Origin: Bog-756 sp963829235
GTDB lineage: Bacteria; Actinomycetota; Acidimicrobiia; Acidimicrobiales; RAAP-2
Direction of reading: 5' to 3'
Assembly (NCBI GenBank): GCA_963829235.1
Contig: CAWHIF010000003.1
Coordinates: 1,054,001-1,118,000, forward strand
DNA length: 64,000 bases
The notes under the pieces are model-generated. The model made no database searches. It was not told the origin of the DNA and saw only the letters and a list, made by a program, of their open reading frames with translations. Below are positions 55,811 through 64,000 of the stretch, piece by piece. The translations under genes were made by a program, and so were the position numbers. Within the stretch, counting starts at the first letter, position 1. Each line of letters begins with the position of its first letter.

Positions 55811-57246
55811 TCAGTCTCCGGCGAGCAGCCGATCGACGGCCGACTCGACCCTCGTCCCTTGAAGAAGTCGGGATTGGTGCCGGTGTAGAACCGGACCGGA
55901 TTGGTGAACGTGAACTTCTCGAAGTCCGCCTCGGCGATCCACCCGTGCTCGACCATCTCCCACGCCTCGTCCAGCACGTCGGCCATGTCGGGGACGTCCC
56001 AGTGGGCGATGTCCGACCCCATCATCGCCTGCAGCTCGGCGCCGAACGGGTTGATCCGCGGTGTTGAAGGCCATCGAGGTCAACGGATCGTCGGCCTCGC
56101 ATCCGAAGAAGAAACGGTCGGCAGAAGAGCGTCTTGATGTCCTCGGCCTTCTCGATGCCGCACGCGGCCCACTCGTCCAGGGTGTCCTCGGCCTCCACCG
56201 GCCGCCGGGTCAGCGGCCCCCGGTAGCCGAGTGCGTCGGGGGCGTACTTCGCCACCATCGCGACCCATCAGCGACCGGTCGACGAGCGCCGGGTCGAGAT
56301 TGGCGCCGGAGAGCAGCCAGGTTGCGCTTCTCCCAGTGGCCGATGAGGTCGCAGTAGAGGGCGGCAGCCCAGGCCACCCCGCCCTCCAGGAAGGCGAAGT
56401 TCATGGCCGGGGAACCGGCGGGTGACCCCGCCCAGGAACAGTGACTTGGCCAATGACTGCTGGCCCTCGGCCAGCATGGACAGGTGGTTGAACACGTAGT
56501 TCGAGATCGACCGGTACGGGGTCATCCCGATGAAACCGGAATGGAAGGCGATCGACACGCCGAGCTCTTCGGCCTTGGCCCACACCGGGTCGTAGTCGTA
56601 GGCCGAGTCGATCCCGAACTGATCGAGCCAGAAGGCGTACCTCGACACGTCGGGATCCTTCCCGTCCAGTGCGGCGAAGGGACGTTGCACGTACCCGGCG
56701 CAGACCACCGCTTTGAACCCGAGCTCACCCACCGCGAATTCGAGCTCCTCCACCGCCTCCTCGGGGGTGTGCATGGGAATGGCCGCCACCGGGGTCAGGC
56801 GGTCGGCCAGGGGCGCGAAGGTGGCGGCGTTGGCCCGGTTGAGGGCCCGGCAGGTGCCCCGCCGGTAACGCTCGTCCGGAGTGTGGAGGAAGACCAGGCC
56901 GAGGCTCGGGTACACCACGCCGAAGTCGATGCCCAGCTCGTCCAGCCGTTCGTACAGCAGCTCGGGGAACAGGGCGGTGGCCAGATCGAGGGTCCGGCCC
57001 GCCGGCGCGCTCCACCACGGCCCGCGGGGGGTGCGGGTGGCGGCTCGCTCCTCGGGCGTCTGCTCGTGCCAGGTGCGCGTCGGTGCCGCCGTAGGGCGGG
57101 GCCAGGCGGGCCAACGCCGGGTGGTCGAGGGACAGGCCCTCGCCCTCGAGATACGGCGCCAGTGCCGGGAAGAACTCGGCCATGTGCCCGTCGATGTCGA
57201 CGACCGGATGGGTCAGGTGCCGATGGATCTCGGACGACGAGCTCAC
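55811..57246 (-). pseudogene. Amidohydrolase family 2, eight apparent 1-nt insertions
   Basis: It starts at GTG 57246 (SSSSEIHRHLTHPVVDIDGH) and ends ESAVDRLLAGD at TGA 55811 after removing single bases at eight points (the first near 57078, the last two near 55862). The corrected length is 475 residues. The metal-binding start DIDGHMAEFFP, AIPMHTPEEAV, VSIAFHSGF and the C-terminal FGAELQAMMGSDIAHWDVP with the conserved Asp follow the ACMSD-like amidohydrolase pattern. Every break is a +1 insertion and no in-frame stop or substitution of a key residue was seen. It diverges from the intact amidohydrolase gene. Confidence 0.76.
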
Positions 57247-57291
57247 ACGTCTAATCTATGCGCATTAACCGCCGCCAGCGAAAGTCGTGCC

Positions 57292-58989
57292 ATGGCCTAT
57301 GACATCGTGATCCGGAACGGAACCGTCGTCGACGGATCGGGTCTCGGATCCTTCCGGGCCGACGTGGGCATCATCGGCGGCCGGATCGGCGCCGTCGGCC
57401 GGATCCACGAGCGGGGAGCCCACGAGATCGACGCCGAGGGTCACGTGGTCACCCCCGGCTTCATCGACGGGCACACCCATATGGACGCCCAGGTCTTCTG
57501 GGACGCCACCGGCTCCAGTTCCTGCTGGCACGGCGTGACCTCCGCGGTGATGGGCAACTGCGGCTTCACGCTGGCTCCGGTGCGCCGCGACCAACGGGCG
57601 CTCGTGGTTCGCAATCTCGAACGGGCCGAGGACATGGACCCGGCCGCGCTGGCCGCCGGCATCGACTGGAGCTTCGAGACGTTCCCCGAGTACCTCGATG
57701 CCGTCGACCGGCTGCGAAAGGGCATCAACTTCGCGGCCAACATCGGGCATTCGGCCCTGCGCACGTGGGCCATGGGCGAGCGGGCCTTCGAAGGGGAGGC
57801 CACCGACGCCGACCTGGCGGCCATGGAGGGCCAGCTGGCCGACTCGCTCCGGGCCGGCGCCATCGGCTTCACCACCTCGCGCACCGAGCATCACGAGACC
57901 TCCGACAATCGGCCGGTCGCCTCGAGGCTTGCCTCGTGGGACGAGGTGGTCCGGCTGGTCGGCGTCATGGGCACGCTCGGAACCGGCATCTTCGAAGGCG
58001 CCGACGCCGGCATGTCCGCTCCCGACCCCGAGGTGCGCCGGGCGGCCCTCGACCGGATGAAGCGACTCGGATCCGACAGCCGGGTGCCCATGACATTCGG
58101 GATGGTGGCCACCCGGTCATCGGGCTTTCTCCTCGACTTCCTCGACGATGCCGCCACCGCCGGGGCCAGGATGATCGCCCAGACCCACTGCCGCGGCATC
58201 TCCGTCCTGCTGTCGCTCAAGACCAAGCTGCCCTTCGACCTCCTCCCCGCATGGCACGACCTCCGGACGCTGACGATCGACGAACAGGTGCGGATCCTCG
58301 GCGACGGCGAGCGGCGCCGCCCCTACGTCGACGCCGCCGTCGACGCCGACTACGGCCACTGGACCGGTGTCGGGGCCCAGGCCCGGCCTCCGGACTTCGA
58401 CGGCATCAGGGTCTACGAACACGGACTCCCGCCCAACCCGACGGTCGCCGATGTCGCCCGCGCCCGGGGTGTGCACCCGGCCGAGGCGATGATCGACCTT
58501 TGCGTGGCATCCGGAGGGAACCAGCTGTTCATCCAGCCGAGCCGCTACCCCCAGGACGAGGACGTGCTCCTCCGGGCCCTCCGTCACCCGCGGGCGGTGA
58601 TGACCTTCTCCGACTCCGGCGCCCATCTCAGCCAGATCGCCGACTCTTCGATCCACACCCATCTGCTCGGGTACTGGGTGCGCGACCGACAGGAGTTCAC
58701 GCTGGAGGAGGCGGTCCGCATGATCACCCTCGCCCCGGCCATGGCCTGGGGGTTCGCCGACCGCGGGCTCTTGCGGGCCGGCATGGTCGCCGACATCAAC
58801 GTCTTCGACCCGGACACCGTGGGGCCCTCCGTCCCCGAACTGGTGGACGACCTGCCCGCCGGTGGCCGTCGTCTGGAGCAGCGATCCCAGGGCTTCCTCG
58901 CCACCCTGGTCAACGGCCAGGTCACCATCCGGGACGGCGAGCCCACCGGGGCGAAGCCGGGCCGGCTCATCCGCACCCCGGCGGGTTGA
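57292..58989 (+). CDS. Amidohydrolase family 3 (D-aminoacylase/N-acyl-D-amino acid deacylase-like), intact
   Basis: A 565-residue enzyme from ATG 57292 to TGA 58989 with no frame interruption. The N-terminal small domain is DIVIRNGTVVDGSG. The metal site is GFIDGHTHMDAQVFWD (HxH), the metal-ligand Cys is in MGNCGFTLAP, later His in QTHCRG, and the catalytic Asp in FSDSGAHLSQIAD. It ends with the C-terminal small-domain strand GQVTIRDGEPTGAKPGRLIR. It hydrolyses an N-acylated or amide substrate. The family is diverse and the substrate is unknown. It is a homologue of the frameshifted gene at 54093-55809 and lies between frameshifted neighbours. Confidence 0.92.
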   Translation: MAYDIVIRNGTVVDGSGLGSFRADVGIIGGRIGAVGRIHERGAHEIDAEGHVVTPGFIDGHTHMDAQVFWDATGSSSCWHGVTSAVMGNCGFTLAPVRRDQRALVVRNLERAEDMDPAALAAGIDWSFETFPEYLDAVDRLRKGINFAANIGHSALRTWAMGERAFEGEATDADLAAMEGQLADSLRAGAIGFTTSRTEHHETSDNRPVASRLASWDEVVRLVGVMGTLGTGIFEGADAGMSAPDPEVRRAALDRMKRLGSDSRVPMTFGMVATRSSGFLLDFLDDAATAGARMIAQTHCRGISVLLSLKTKLPFDLLPAWHDLRTLTIDEQVRILGDGERRRPYVDAAVDADYGHWTGVGAQARPPDFDGIRVYEHGLPPNPTVADVARARGVHPAEAMIDLCVASGGNQLFIQPSRYPQDEDVLLRALRHPRAVMTFSDSGAHLSQIADSSIHTHLLGYWVRDRQEFTLEEAVRMITLAPAMAWGFADRGLLRAGMVADINVFDPDTVGPSVPELVDDLPAGGRRLEQRSQGFLATLVNGQVTIRDGEPTGAKPGRLIRTPAG

Positions 58990-59003
58990 GCGGCTCCAGC
59001 CCG

Positions 59004-59393
59004 TCAGCGCATCCACACCACGGTCGAGGACCGCCGCTTGAACACCCACCGGCCCTGGTCGAGCACCACCTGATCGCGGTAGCGCATGCCCAGGGTGAGG
59101 TCGCCCTGACCGGCGGCCGGGTCGCCGAGTTGGTAGACCACCGCATAGGTGTCGACCTCGGCCTGACCCGCTCCGTCCTCTTCGATGAGGGGCTCGCCGA
59201 GGAAGTGCATGCTGGAAGGAAAGGAGCGAGGCGCCCGCATGGTCTCGAGCCACTCCTCGAGCGACTGCTCCGCCCGGGTACCGGCGATCCGGGCGCCGGG
59301 GTGGAAGAGCGAGGCCAGTCCCCCGATGTCGCGATCGTCCACGGCCCGGGCATAACGCTGCATGAGCTGGCGGATGTCATCGTGGGAGGTCAC
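59004..59393 (-). CDS. SnoaL-like/NTF2-fold protein
   Basis: A 129-residue protein from GTG 59393 that overlaps the cyclase stop by 4 nt (GTGA), so it is coupled to it. IRQLMQRYARAVDDRDIGGLASLFHPGARI is the typical SnoaL_4 opening, followed by SSMHFLGEPLIEED, and a C-terminal strand RYRDQVVLDQGRWVFKRRS. Such proteins serve as ring-hydroxylating dioxygenase beta-subunit-like folds, isomerases or cyclases. Its role with the neighbouring cyclase is unknown. Confidence 0.82.
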   Translation of the reverse strand: MTSHDDIRQLMQRYARAVDDRDIGGLASLFHPGARIAGTRAEQSLEEWLETMRAPRSFPSSMHFLGEPLIEEDGAGQAEVDTYAVVYQLGDPAAGQGDLTLGMRYRDQVVLDQGRWVFKRRSSTVVWMR

Positions 59394-60327
59394 AGCACGG
59401 CCACCGGATTGACCGGGCATCCGGTGCCCCGGACGATCCGCAACGGGGCCATGGTGAAGAGGAACTCCCAGCGACCGGCGGCGGCGCACCGGTCGCTCAG
59501 ACCGGGCCAGCTTCACGTTGTCGATCAGATGCAGCCCCATGGCCGTGATCCCGATCTGGTGCACCGGGAAGGGCCAGTCCGGTGTACCCACGAAGGGCAT
59601 CGGGTCGGAGATGCCGTCGCTCCCGAGGACGGCCACCTGGCGCTCCTGCAACCAGGGAAGGCACTCCGAGTGCAGGCCGGAGAAGCCGTCGAACCCACGG
59701 GTGGCGGCCCGTCGAGCCTCCCGGCCCCACTTGACGAGGAGCACGTCACCGGTGCCCACACGCACCCCCTGGGCGGCCTCGGCCGCCTCGAGGTCGCCCA
59801 CCGTGACCACCTGGCCGGCCGCCAGGTAGTCGCATCCGAGGGTGCGGGGCACGTCGAGGAGGACCCCGCGGCCGATGACGCCGTCGGCCATCGACAGCAC
59901 CGTATTGGAGTGGGCCCCGTCACTGCGAACCTCGCTGGCCGGCCGGCCGCCGAACATCTCCCCGCGTACGAACATGTGGGAGAGGGCGTCGACATGGGTG
60001 GTCCAGAGCCCGTGCACGTCGAGGGCCAGATGGTCGCGGGCGGCCTCGTAGCCGGCGATACCGCTGGAGTCCCGGGCGTCACCGGAAGCGAGCATGTGAT
60101 GTTGGACGGGATGGGGATGCTCGGGGAGCGGCTCGGTGGCGAGATCGTGGGCCAGGCTGATCGACTCGCCGGTCCGCGACCAGACCGACCGCGGTCGCAC
60201 GGCGGGCGTCGGTGAGGTGGTTGAGGGCTCCGCGCTGGTCGTCCGGCCCCCAGCGGCCCCAGTTCTTGAGCGAGTCGTACATCCGGTCGAGGTCCTCGGT
60301 GGTCGGTACCTCGTACTCGCTACCCAT
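59390..60327 (-). pseudogene. Cyclase family protein (kynurenine formamidase-like), two apparent 1-nt insertions
   Basis: It begins MGSEYEVPTTEDLDRMYDSL at ATG 60327 and ends GCPVNPVAVL at TGA 59390-59392 after removing one base near 60172 and one near 59507. The corrected length is 311 residues. The metal motif HGLWTTHVDALSHMF (HxxTHxDxxxH) identifies the cyclase/formamidase family of metal-dependent hydrolases. The remaining sequence (DVPRTLGCDYL, then GTGDVLLVKWGREA) matches. It opens a ring or hydrolyses a formamide or lactone. The 3' end overlaps the SnoaL-like gene. Confidence 0.8.
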
Positions 60328-60339
60328 GGCACCAGCTTG

Positions 60340-60972
60340 TCAGCCTCCGAGGTGGGGCGCGGTCATGGCACCGATCACCATGTCGACCAGATTGTCGACG
60401 AACCGGTCGTCCGACAGGACACCACCTTGTCCTCCACCGTCCAGCGATCGGGCCCGGTCGGCGGCCGCTCGTCCGATGAACACGATGCAGATCTCCCGCC
60501 GTTCGCGCCACAGGTCGGCGGGAACGTCCGGGCACCGTTGGCGCAGTACCTTCCACGCCGCCTGGCCCACCGTCGCCGTCATCAATTCGCGGATCCCGGG
60601 AGAGGCCCGGTCGATGGCTCCGCTCAGCTCGGAGCCGATCTGCAGATAGGCCCGCTCCCGCCATCCCCGCTGGGCGAACTCGGTGAGGGGGCGGACGATG
60701 GCCTCGGCCGCCGATCTCGCATCCGTCGGCGGTCTGGCCCGGGCCCGCTCCAGTAGTTCGCGGCGGCGATCGGCGATGGCCGGGACGTGACGGGCCAGGA
60801 CCGCCCGCAGCACCTCGTCACGGTTGCCGAAGTGGTAATGGACGGCGGACGAGTTGCGCTGACCGGCCGTCCGGACGATTTCGGCGATCGAGACGTTGTC
60901 GATCCCCCGCTCGGCGAAGAGGAGCGAGGCCGCGTCGAGCAGCATCTCCCTCGTTGACGACGACGCTCCCAT
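60340..60972 (-). CDS. TetR/AcrR-family transcriptional regulator
   Basis: A 210-residue protein with an intact frame. The helix-turn-helix covers residues 8-55 (REMLLDAASLLFAERG, VSIAEIVRTAG, SAVHYHFGNRDEVLRAV), a textbook TetR domain. The C-terminal part is helical and rich in Arg/Ala, ending NLVDMVIGAMTAPHLGG. It lies 12 nt upstream of the cyclase gene on the same strand, so it probably controls the local catabolic genes, including the SDR, cyclase and amidohydrolase operons. Confidence 0.92.
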   Translation of the reverse strand: MGASSSTREMLLDAASLLFAERGIDNVSIAEIVRTAGQRNSSAVHYHFGNRDEVLRAVLARHVPAIADRRRELLERARARPPTDARSAAEAIVRPLTEFAQRGWRERAYLQIGSELSGAIDRASPGIRELMTATVGQAAWKVLRQRCPDVPADLWRERREICIVFIGRAAADRARSLDGGGQGGVLSDDRFVDNLVDMVIGAMTAPHLGG

Positions 60973-61005
60973 CCCGCTCGTGACAGTAGCGGTCGATGTC
61001 GATTC

Positions 61006-61845
61006 TCATGGCCAACCGGACAGGAGCCCGAGCTGACGGCAGAGCACCTGGGCTTCGACCCACTCCCCGTTCCGCTCCCGCGCCTCGGGAGCCGAGACCA
61101 GCCAGGCGGCGACGGCCCCCACGACATCAGGTGGAGCCCCGGTACTGGCGTCGAACCCGAACTCGGCCATATCGATGGTGATGCGCTCGGTGGCGATGAA
61201 ACCGGGGCTCAGGTTGTAGGCGCGGATCCCGCGGTCGCCGAGCTCCACGGCCAGGATGCCCGCCATCCGGTGCAGGGCACCCTTGGACATGCCGTACCCG
61301 AGGCCCCAGCCCCCCGCCCCGGCGGGCGACGGCGGGTCCATGGTTCCGGAGCTCGATGCCAGGTTGATGACGACGCCTCCGCCCCGCTCCACCATCTGGG
61401 GCAGGACCAGCTTGACCAGGATGACCGGCGCCATCACGTTCGCTTCGAGGTGGCGGTCCAAGAGCTCGACCGGGGTGTCGAGCACGCGGTCCATGTGACC
61501 GGGCCCGACATAGCGACCGTTGTTGACCAGCACGTCGATCGGTCCGAGCTCCCCGGTGACGGCATGGACGGCGGGTGCGAGGGATGCACGGTCGAGCAGG
61601 TCCAGGTAGACGGGTAGGGCCCGTGAACCCGCCCCCTCGATGAGGGCCGCGGTCGAGTCGAGTGAGCCGGGAAGGGCCCGGGTGTTGGACGCGGCCACCG
61701 TGGAGGAGTGCTCCCGCTCCTCCCCCTCGTGCAGTGTCCGGGCGCCGATGGCCACGTCGTACCCGGCCGCGGCCAGGTGCACGGCGATGGCCTTGCCGAT
61801 CCCCCGGCTGGCGCCGGTGACGAAGGCCACCGGGCGGCTGCTCAT
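61006..61845 (-). CDS. Short-chain dehydrogenase/reductase, intact
   Basis: A 279-residue classical SDR starting at ATG 61845 (MSSRPVAFVTGASRGIGKAI). The cofactor motif TGASRGIG, NNGRYVG, INLASSSG and the catalytic YGMSKGALHR (Tyr-x3-Lys) are present, and the C-terminus contains SPGFIATE. NGR replaces the usual NNAG Asn-Ala block, a mild variant. It reduces or oxidises an unknown carbonyl substrate with NAD(P). It lies between the two TetR-type genes on the minus strand. Confidence 0.9.
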   Translation of the reverse strand: MSSRPVAFVTGASRGIGKAIAVHLAAAGYDVAIGARTLHEGEEREHSSTVAASNTRALPGSLDSTAALIEGAGSRALPVYLDLLDRASLAPAVHAVTGELGPIDVLVNNGRYVGPGHMDRVLDTPVELLDRHLEANVMAPVILVKLVLPQMVERGGGVVINLASSSGTMDPPSPAGAGGWGLGYGMSKGALHRMAGILAVELGDRGIRAYNLSPGFIATERITIDMAEFGFDASTGAPPDVVGAVAAWLVSAPEARERNGEWVEAQVLCRQLGLLSGWP

Positions 61846-61888
61846 CGGCCCGTCCCTCTCGCTGCGGCCTCCCGCGGACCGGCGGGCC

Positions 61889-62677
61889 TCATCTCTCGCT
61901 CTCCGCCGGGCTCCAGTCGGGGTCGAGCTCGAGGAAGTGGTGCACGAGCGCTTCGAGTCCGATGGCGAAGAGGGTCCAGTCCTGTCCGTGCCCATCGCTG
62001 CCGGTGGGACGCACGATCCCCTCCATGTTCAATGCGTCGACCCGGTTCCGGAGCGCGCATCCTTCGGCCAGCGCCCCGACGGCGATGGCGAATTGACGGA
62101 TGGTCAGGCCCTCGCGCAGCCGGAACCCGAGGTACGACGAGATCACCACGTAGGACTGCTCGAACCGGTCGGTGGCCGACTCGTATCCCTGGGAGAGGGC
62201 CGCGTCGATGCGTCGCCGGCGTCTGGGCTGGTCGCCGGCAGTGGCCAAGGCCCACACCCCGATCCAGGACGGCCAGTTGGGCGACGTGCGGAGTGCCTCG
62301 ATGTTGGCTCCTCCCGCCACCCGGCACAGCTCGCGCATGGCGGCCCAACGGGCTTCGTCCGTGGACAGGTCGAGGCCTTCGAAGACCGGGGCCACCGCGT
62401 CGAGCGTCCGGTCGACCTCGGAGCCTCCGGCATCGAGAGCGATGGCCATCAGCACCTCGGCTTGATAGTCGGCCTGGTTCGCCCAGACCCGGCGGATGAC
62501 CGACGCGTTGGTCAGTCGAAGCCCGGTATCGCGTTCGACCCGGTCGAACACACGCTTGAAGGTGAGTGCCTCGGCGCCGGTCCCGAGTCCCTCCTCCCGG
62601 AGGATGGCGCGGCCCGTTCCGATGAGGAGCGAGCGGAGGTCGTCGCGACTCCGCTTCGGCCGACGGGGCGGGTTCAT
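61889..62677 (-). CDS. TetR-like regulator (paralogue of the 45.2-kb protein)
   Basis: A 262-residue protein. The DNA-binding half is DDLRSLLIGTGRAILREEGL, then LTFKRVFDRVERDTGLRLTN and ASVIRRVWANQADYQAEVL; the C-terminal half has AVGALAEGCALRNRVDALNM and WTLFAIGLEALVHHFLELDP. These blocks are near-copies of those in the protein at 45210-46049. The intervening effector domain is more divergent. Both contain the unusual LRLxNASxIRRVW recognition stretch. The target genes are unknown. Confidence 0.85.
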   Translation of the reverse strand: MNPPRRPKRSRDDLRSLLIGTGRAILREEGLGTGAEALTFKRVFDRVERDTGLRLTNASVIRRVWANQADYQAEVLMAIALDAGGSEVDRTLDAVAPVFEGLDLSTDEARWAAMRELCRVAGGANIEALRTSPNWPSWIGVWALATAGDQPRRRRRIDAALSQGYESATDRFEQSYVVISSYLGFRLREGLTIRQFAIAVGALAEGCALRNRVDALNMEGIVRPTGSDGHGQDWTLFAIGLEALVHHFLELDPDWSPAESER

Positions 62678-62886
62678 CGCTCATGCGCTCCCGTCCGGGT
62701 GCGCATCCGGTCTCCGCCCGCTCATCAGCCCATTGCCCGTGCCCACCGTGACAAGAAGATAGTGCTCACCGTGATCGAGCTGTGGCGGCCCCGGAGCAGA
62801 GCGGCGGAACCCAACTCGACGGGGCCGCCGGCCGGGCACAGTAGCGAGGTCGATCGAGGAACGCCAACCAACCTGGTCACGGGTAG

Positions 62887-62916
62887 TTGACGTCACCTGG
62901 GGCCGCGACCCATAAT
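62887..62916 (+). promoter_or_regulatory. Putative promoter for the small membrane protein/sulfotransferase pair
   Basis: TTGACG (62887-62892) and CATAAT (62911-62916) are 18 bp apart, followed by an unusually AT-rich leader of about 35 nt (GATTGTATTTAAAGACATAG) before ATG 62956. This is one of the clearest vegetative-type promoters in the window. Confidence 0.55.
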
Positions 62917-62955
62917 GTTGATGAAACCGATTGTATTTAAAGACATAGCAAGACC

Positions 62956-63582
62956 ATGCCCATGCCCGCACCCATGCCCGCGCCCATGTCCGCACCCGCC
63001 GAGCAAACCTCCTTCCTCCTGCTCGAGAGAGCGGGTGTCCGCAACTGGGCGGTGCCGGATGACGGGAGAGCCGTCGGACAGCGGGGGCGGGGCCGTGGTG
63101 GGCCGACCGACCCGAGGACCCGCGGCCAGGCGACCGGTGGCGACAAGGTCCTGGCCTCGCCGGGCATGGCTCTGGTGGCGACCATCGCCATACTCCAGGG
63201 CTACACGTGGATCGGGGCCATCCCGTCCAGCGGCTCACGGCTCTCCACCCTGGTGTTCGGTCGGGGCGGCGCCCTCGTCTTCGCCGGGCTGGCCACAGTG
63301 GCGGTACTGGCGCTCACCCGGTCCGACACCGACGGGCGTCGGACGCTCTCCCAGAGGCTGGTGCTCCTGGCCACGGCGGCGCTGATTGCGTCGAGCGTCG
63401 TGCTCCTGGTCAGTACAGGCACACCGGCCCGGTATGCCATCGGGGTGTCCGATCTGGCGCTGGCCTCGGCGCTGGCCGCCATGCTCATCACCGGCGAGCG
63501 AAAGCGGAGGCCCGCCAGTCCGGACGGAAGCCCCCCGGCAAGGGGCGATACGGACGAGCGCGCCGTCCAGTGGTCTCGATAG
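62956..63582 (+). CDS. Small membrane protein of unknown function
   Basis: A 208-residue frame. The first 14 residues are a Pro/Met-Pro-Ala repeat encoded by short direct repeats (CCCATGCCCGCACCC type), after which a disordered Arg/Gly stretch runs to residue 65. Four hydrophobic helices follow (ALVATIAILQGYTWIGAI; GALVFAGLATVAVLAL; LVLLATAALIASSVVLLV; SDLALASALAAMLI), and the C-terminus is polar. No family is recognised. The start is uncertain, since no good ribosome binding site is seen. It precedes the sulfotransferase by 12 nt, so the two probably form one operon. Confidence 0.6.
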   Translation: MPMPAPMPAPMSAPAEQTSFLLLERAGVRNWAVPDDGRAVGQRGRGRGGPTDPRTRGQATGGDKVLASPGMALVATIAILQGYTWIGAIPSSGSRLSTLVFGRGGALVFAGLATVAVLALTRSDTDGRRTLSQRLVLLATAALIASSVVLLVSTGTPARYAIGVSDLALASALAAMLITGERKRRPASPDGSPPARGDTDERAVQWSR

Positions 63583-63594
63583 GCTCGGGCCGAG

Positions 63595-64000
63595 GTGTCA
63601 CTTCCCGACTTCTTCGTCATCGGAGCACCCAAGGCGGGAACCACCGCGCTGCACGCCGCCCTCGCCCAGCACCCCGGGCTTTTCATGTCGCCGGTCAAGG
63701 AACCCAAGTTCTTCCTCTGTGACGGGCCACCCCCGGATCACGGGGGTCCGGGCGACGCCCACAGCTACCGCGAGTGGATCTGGCGACCGGAGGAGTACGA
63801 GCGGCTCTTCGACCGTGCCCCGGCTGGGACACGCCGGGGCGAGAGCACGCCGTTCTACCTGGCGGACTTCGCCGCCCACGAGCGCATCCACGGGGCGGTA
63901 CCGGAAGCCCGGCTGGTGGTCATCCTCCGCGATCCCGTGGACCGGGCCTACTCGAATTGGGCCCACCTGTGGGCCGACGGGCTCGAGCCCATCGGCGACT
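63595..64000 (+). CDS. PAPS-dependent sulfotransferase (3' end cut by window edge)
   Basis: A frame open from GTG 63595 to the right edge, 135 codons. The 5'-phosphosulfate binding loop is FFVIGAPKAGTTALHAAL at residues 6-23. KEPKFFL follows near residue 38. The 3'-phosphate binding motif RLVVILRDPVDRAYSNWAHL is near residues 105-125. This is the Sulfotransfer_1/3 domain found in bacterial polysaccharide or small-molecule sulfotransferases. It transfers sulfate from PAPS to a sugar, lipid or phenol. The substrate is unknown. Confidence 0.88.
   Translation, partial: MSLPDFFVIGAPKAGTTALHAALAQHPGLFMSPVKEPKFFLCDGPPPDHGGPGDAHSYREWIWRPEEYERLFDRAPAGTRRGESTPFYLADFAAHERIHGAVPEARLVVILRDPVDRAYSNWAHLWADGLEPIGD

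Noticed and set aside
51118..57246. Six interrupted genes considered as true decaying pseudogenes from an insertion or transfer event
   Set aside because: All defects found are +1 insertions. No stops, deletions or lost catalytic residues accompany them and no mobile element is nearby, so ordinary decay is unlikely. They are kept as interrupted genes with a sequence-quality caveat.
57765..60215. 816-codon plus-strand frame across the amidohydrolase and cyclase genes
   Set aside because: The product is Arg/Pro/Gly-rich, out of frame with the intact amidohydrolase on the same strand and antisense to the cyclase and SnoaL-like genes.
62941..63000. Short CCCATGCCCGCACCC-type repeats considered as a regulatory repeat
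   Set aside because: They lie within the start of the small membrane protein frame and encode a simple Met-Pro-Ala stretch, most easily explained as coding low complexity.

Overview
The window comes from a high-GC bacterium, most likely an actinobacterium. Codon third positions are almost all G or C, GTG and TTG starts are common, many genes overlap by 4 nt (GTGA/ATGA), and the gene families (DUF2510, DUF1810, LAL-type LuxR regulators, SnoaL-like folds, many SDRs and amidohydrolases) fit an actinobacterial, possibly acidimicrobial, lineage. I cannot fix the genus. No rRNA, tRNA, CRISPR array, transposase or phage gene was seen.

Layout. 0-12.7 kb is mixed housekeeping and accessory sequence: a truncated GHMP sugar kinase, a DHA2-type MFS exporter with its TetR regulator, a SnoaL-like protein, an amidohydrolase, a DUF1810 protein, a lipoprotein with seven Cys-paired repeats, a GH4 glycosidase, a DUF2510/uracil-DNA glycosylase/CutA cluster, and an orphan ABC substrate-binding protein with an acyl-CoA synthetase.

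12.8-44.9 kb is the most interesting part. It looks like a bacterial counterpart of the fungal galactosaminogalactan (GAG) cluster and of pel loci. It holds a GH114-type alpha-1,4-galactosaminidase (Ega3-like), a LAL-family LuxR regulator, a spherulin-4/GH135-like hydrolase (Sph3-like), and a six-gene minus-strand operon. The operon encodes a PelF-like glycosyltransferase, a 12-TM membrane protein, a LegB-like dehydratase, a sugar nucleotidyltransferase, an NAD epimerase and GlmS. Divergent from it are two tandem secreted Agd3/CE18-like polysaccharide deacetylases carrying about 10 and about 37 Ig-like (He_PIG) repeats of 87 residues. The second is about 4,165 residues long. The inferred product is a secreted, partly de-N-acetylated amino-sugar polymer with its own hydrolases. 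Both deacetylase genes carry the same apparent +1 frameshift at the same site just after the signal-peptide region.

45-63 kb is catabolic and regulatory. It holds two paralogous TetR-like regulators, a phosphoribosyltransferase, an HtrA-type protease, an arylsulfatase, an aldehyde dehydrogenase, three SDRs, three amidohydrolases, a cyclase, a SnoaL-like protein and another TetR regulator. Six of these genes (51.1-57.2 kb and 59.4-60.3 kb) are interrupted by 29 apparent single-base insertions. Removing them restores full-length proteins of normal family size, while the interleaved genes are intact. This is either a local sequence-quality problem or something odd. The right edge has a small membrane protein and a truncated sulfotransferase.
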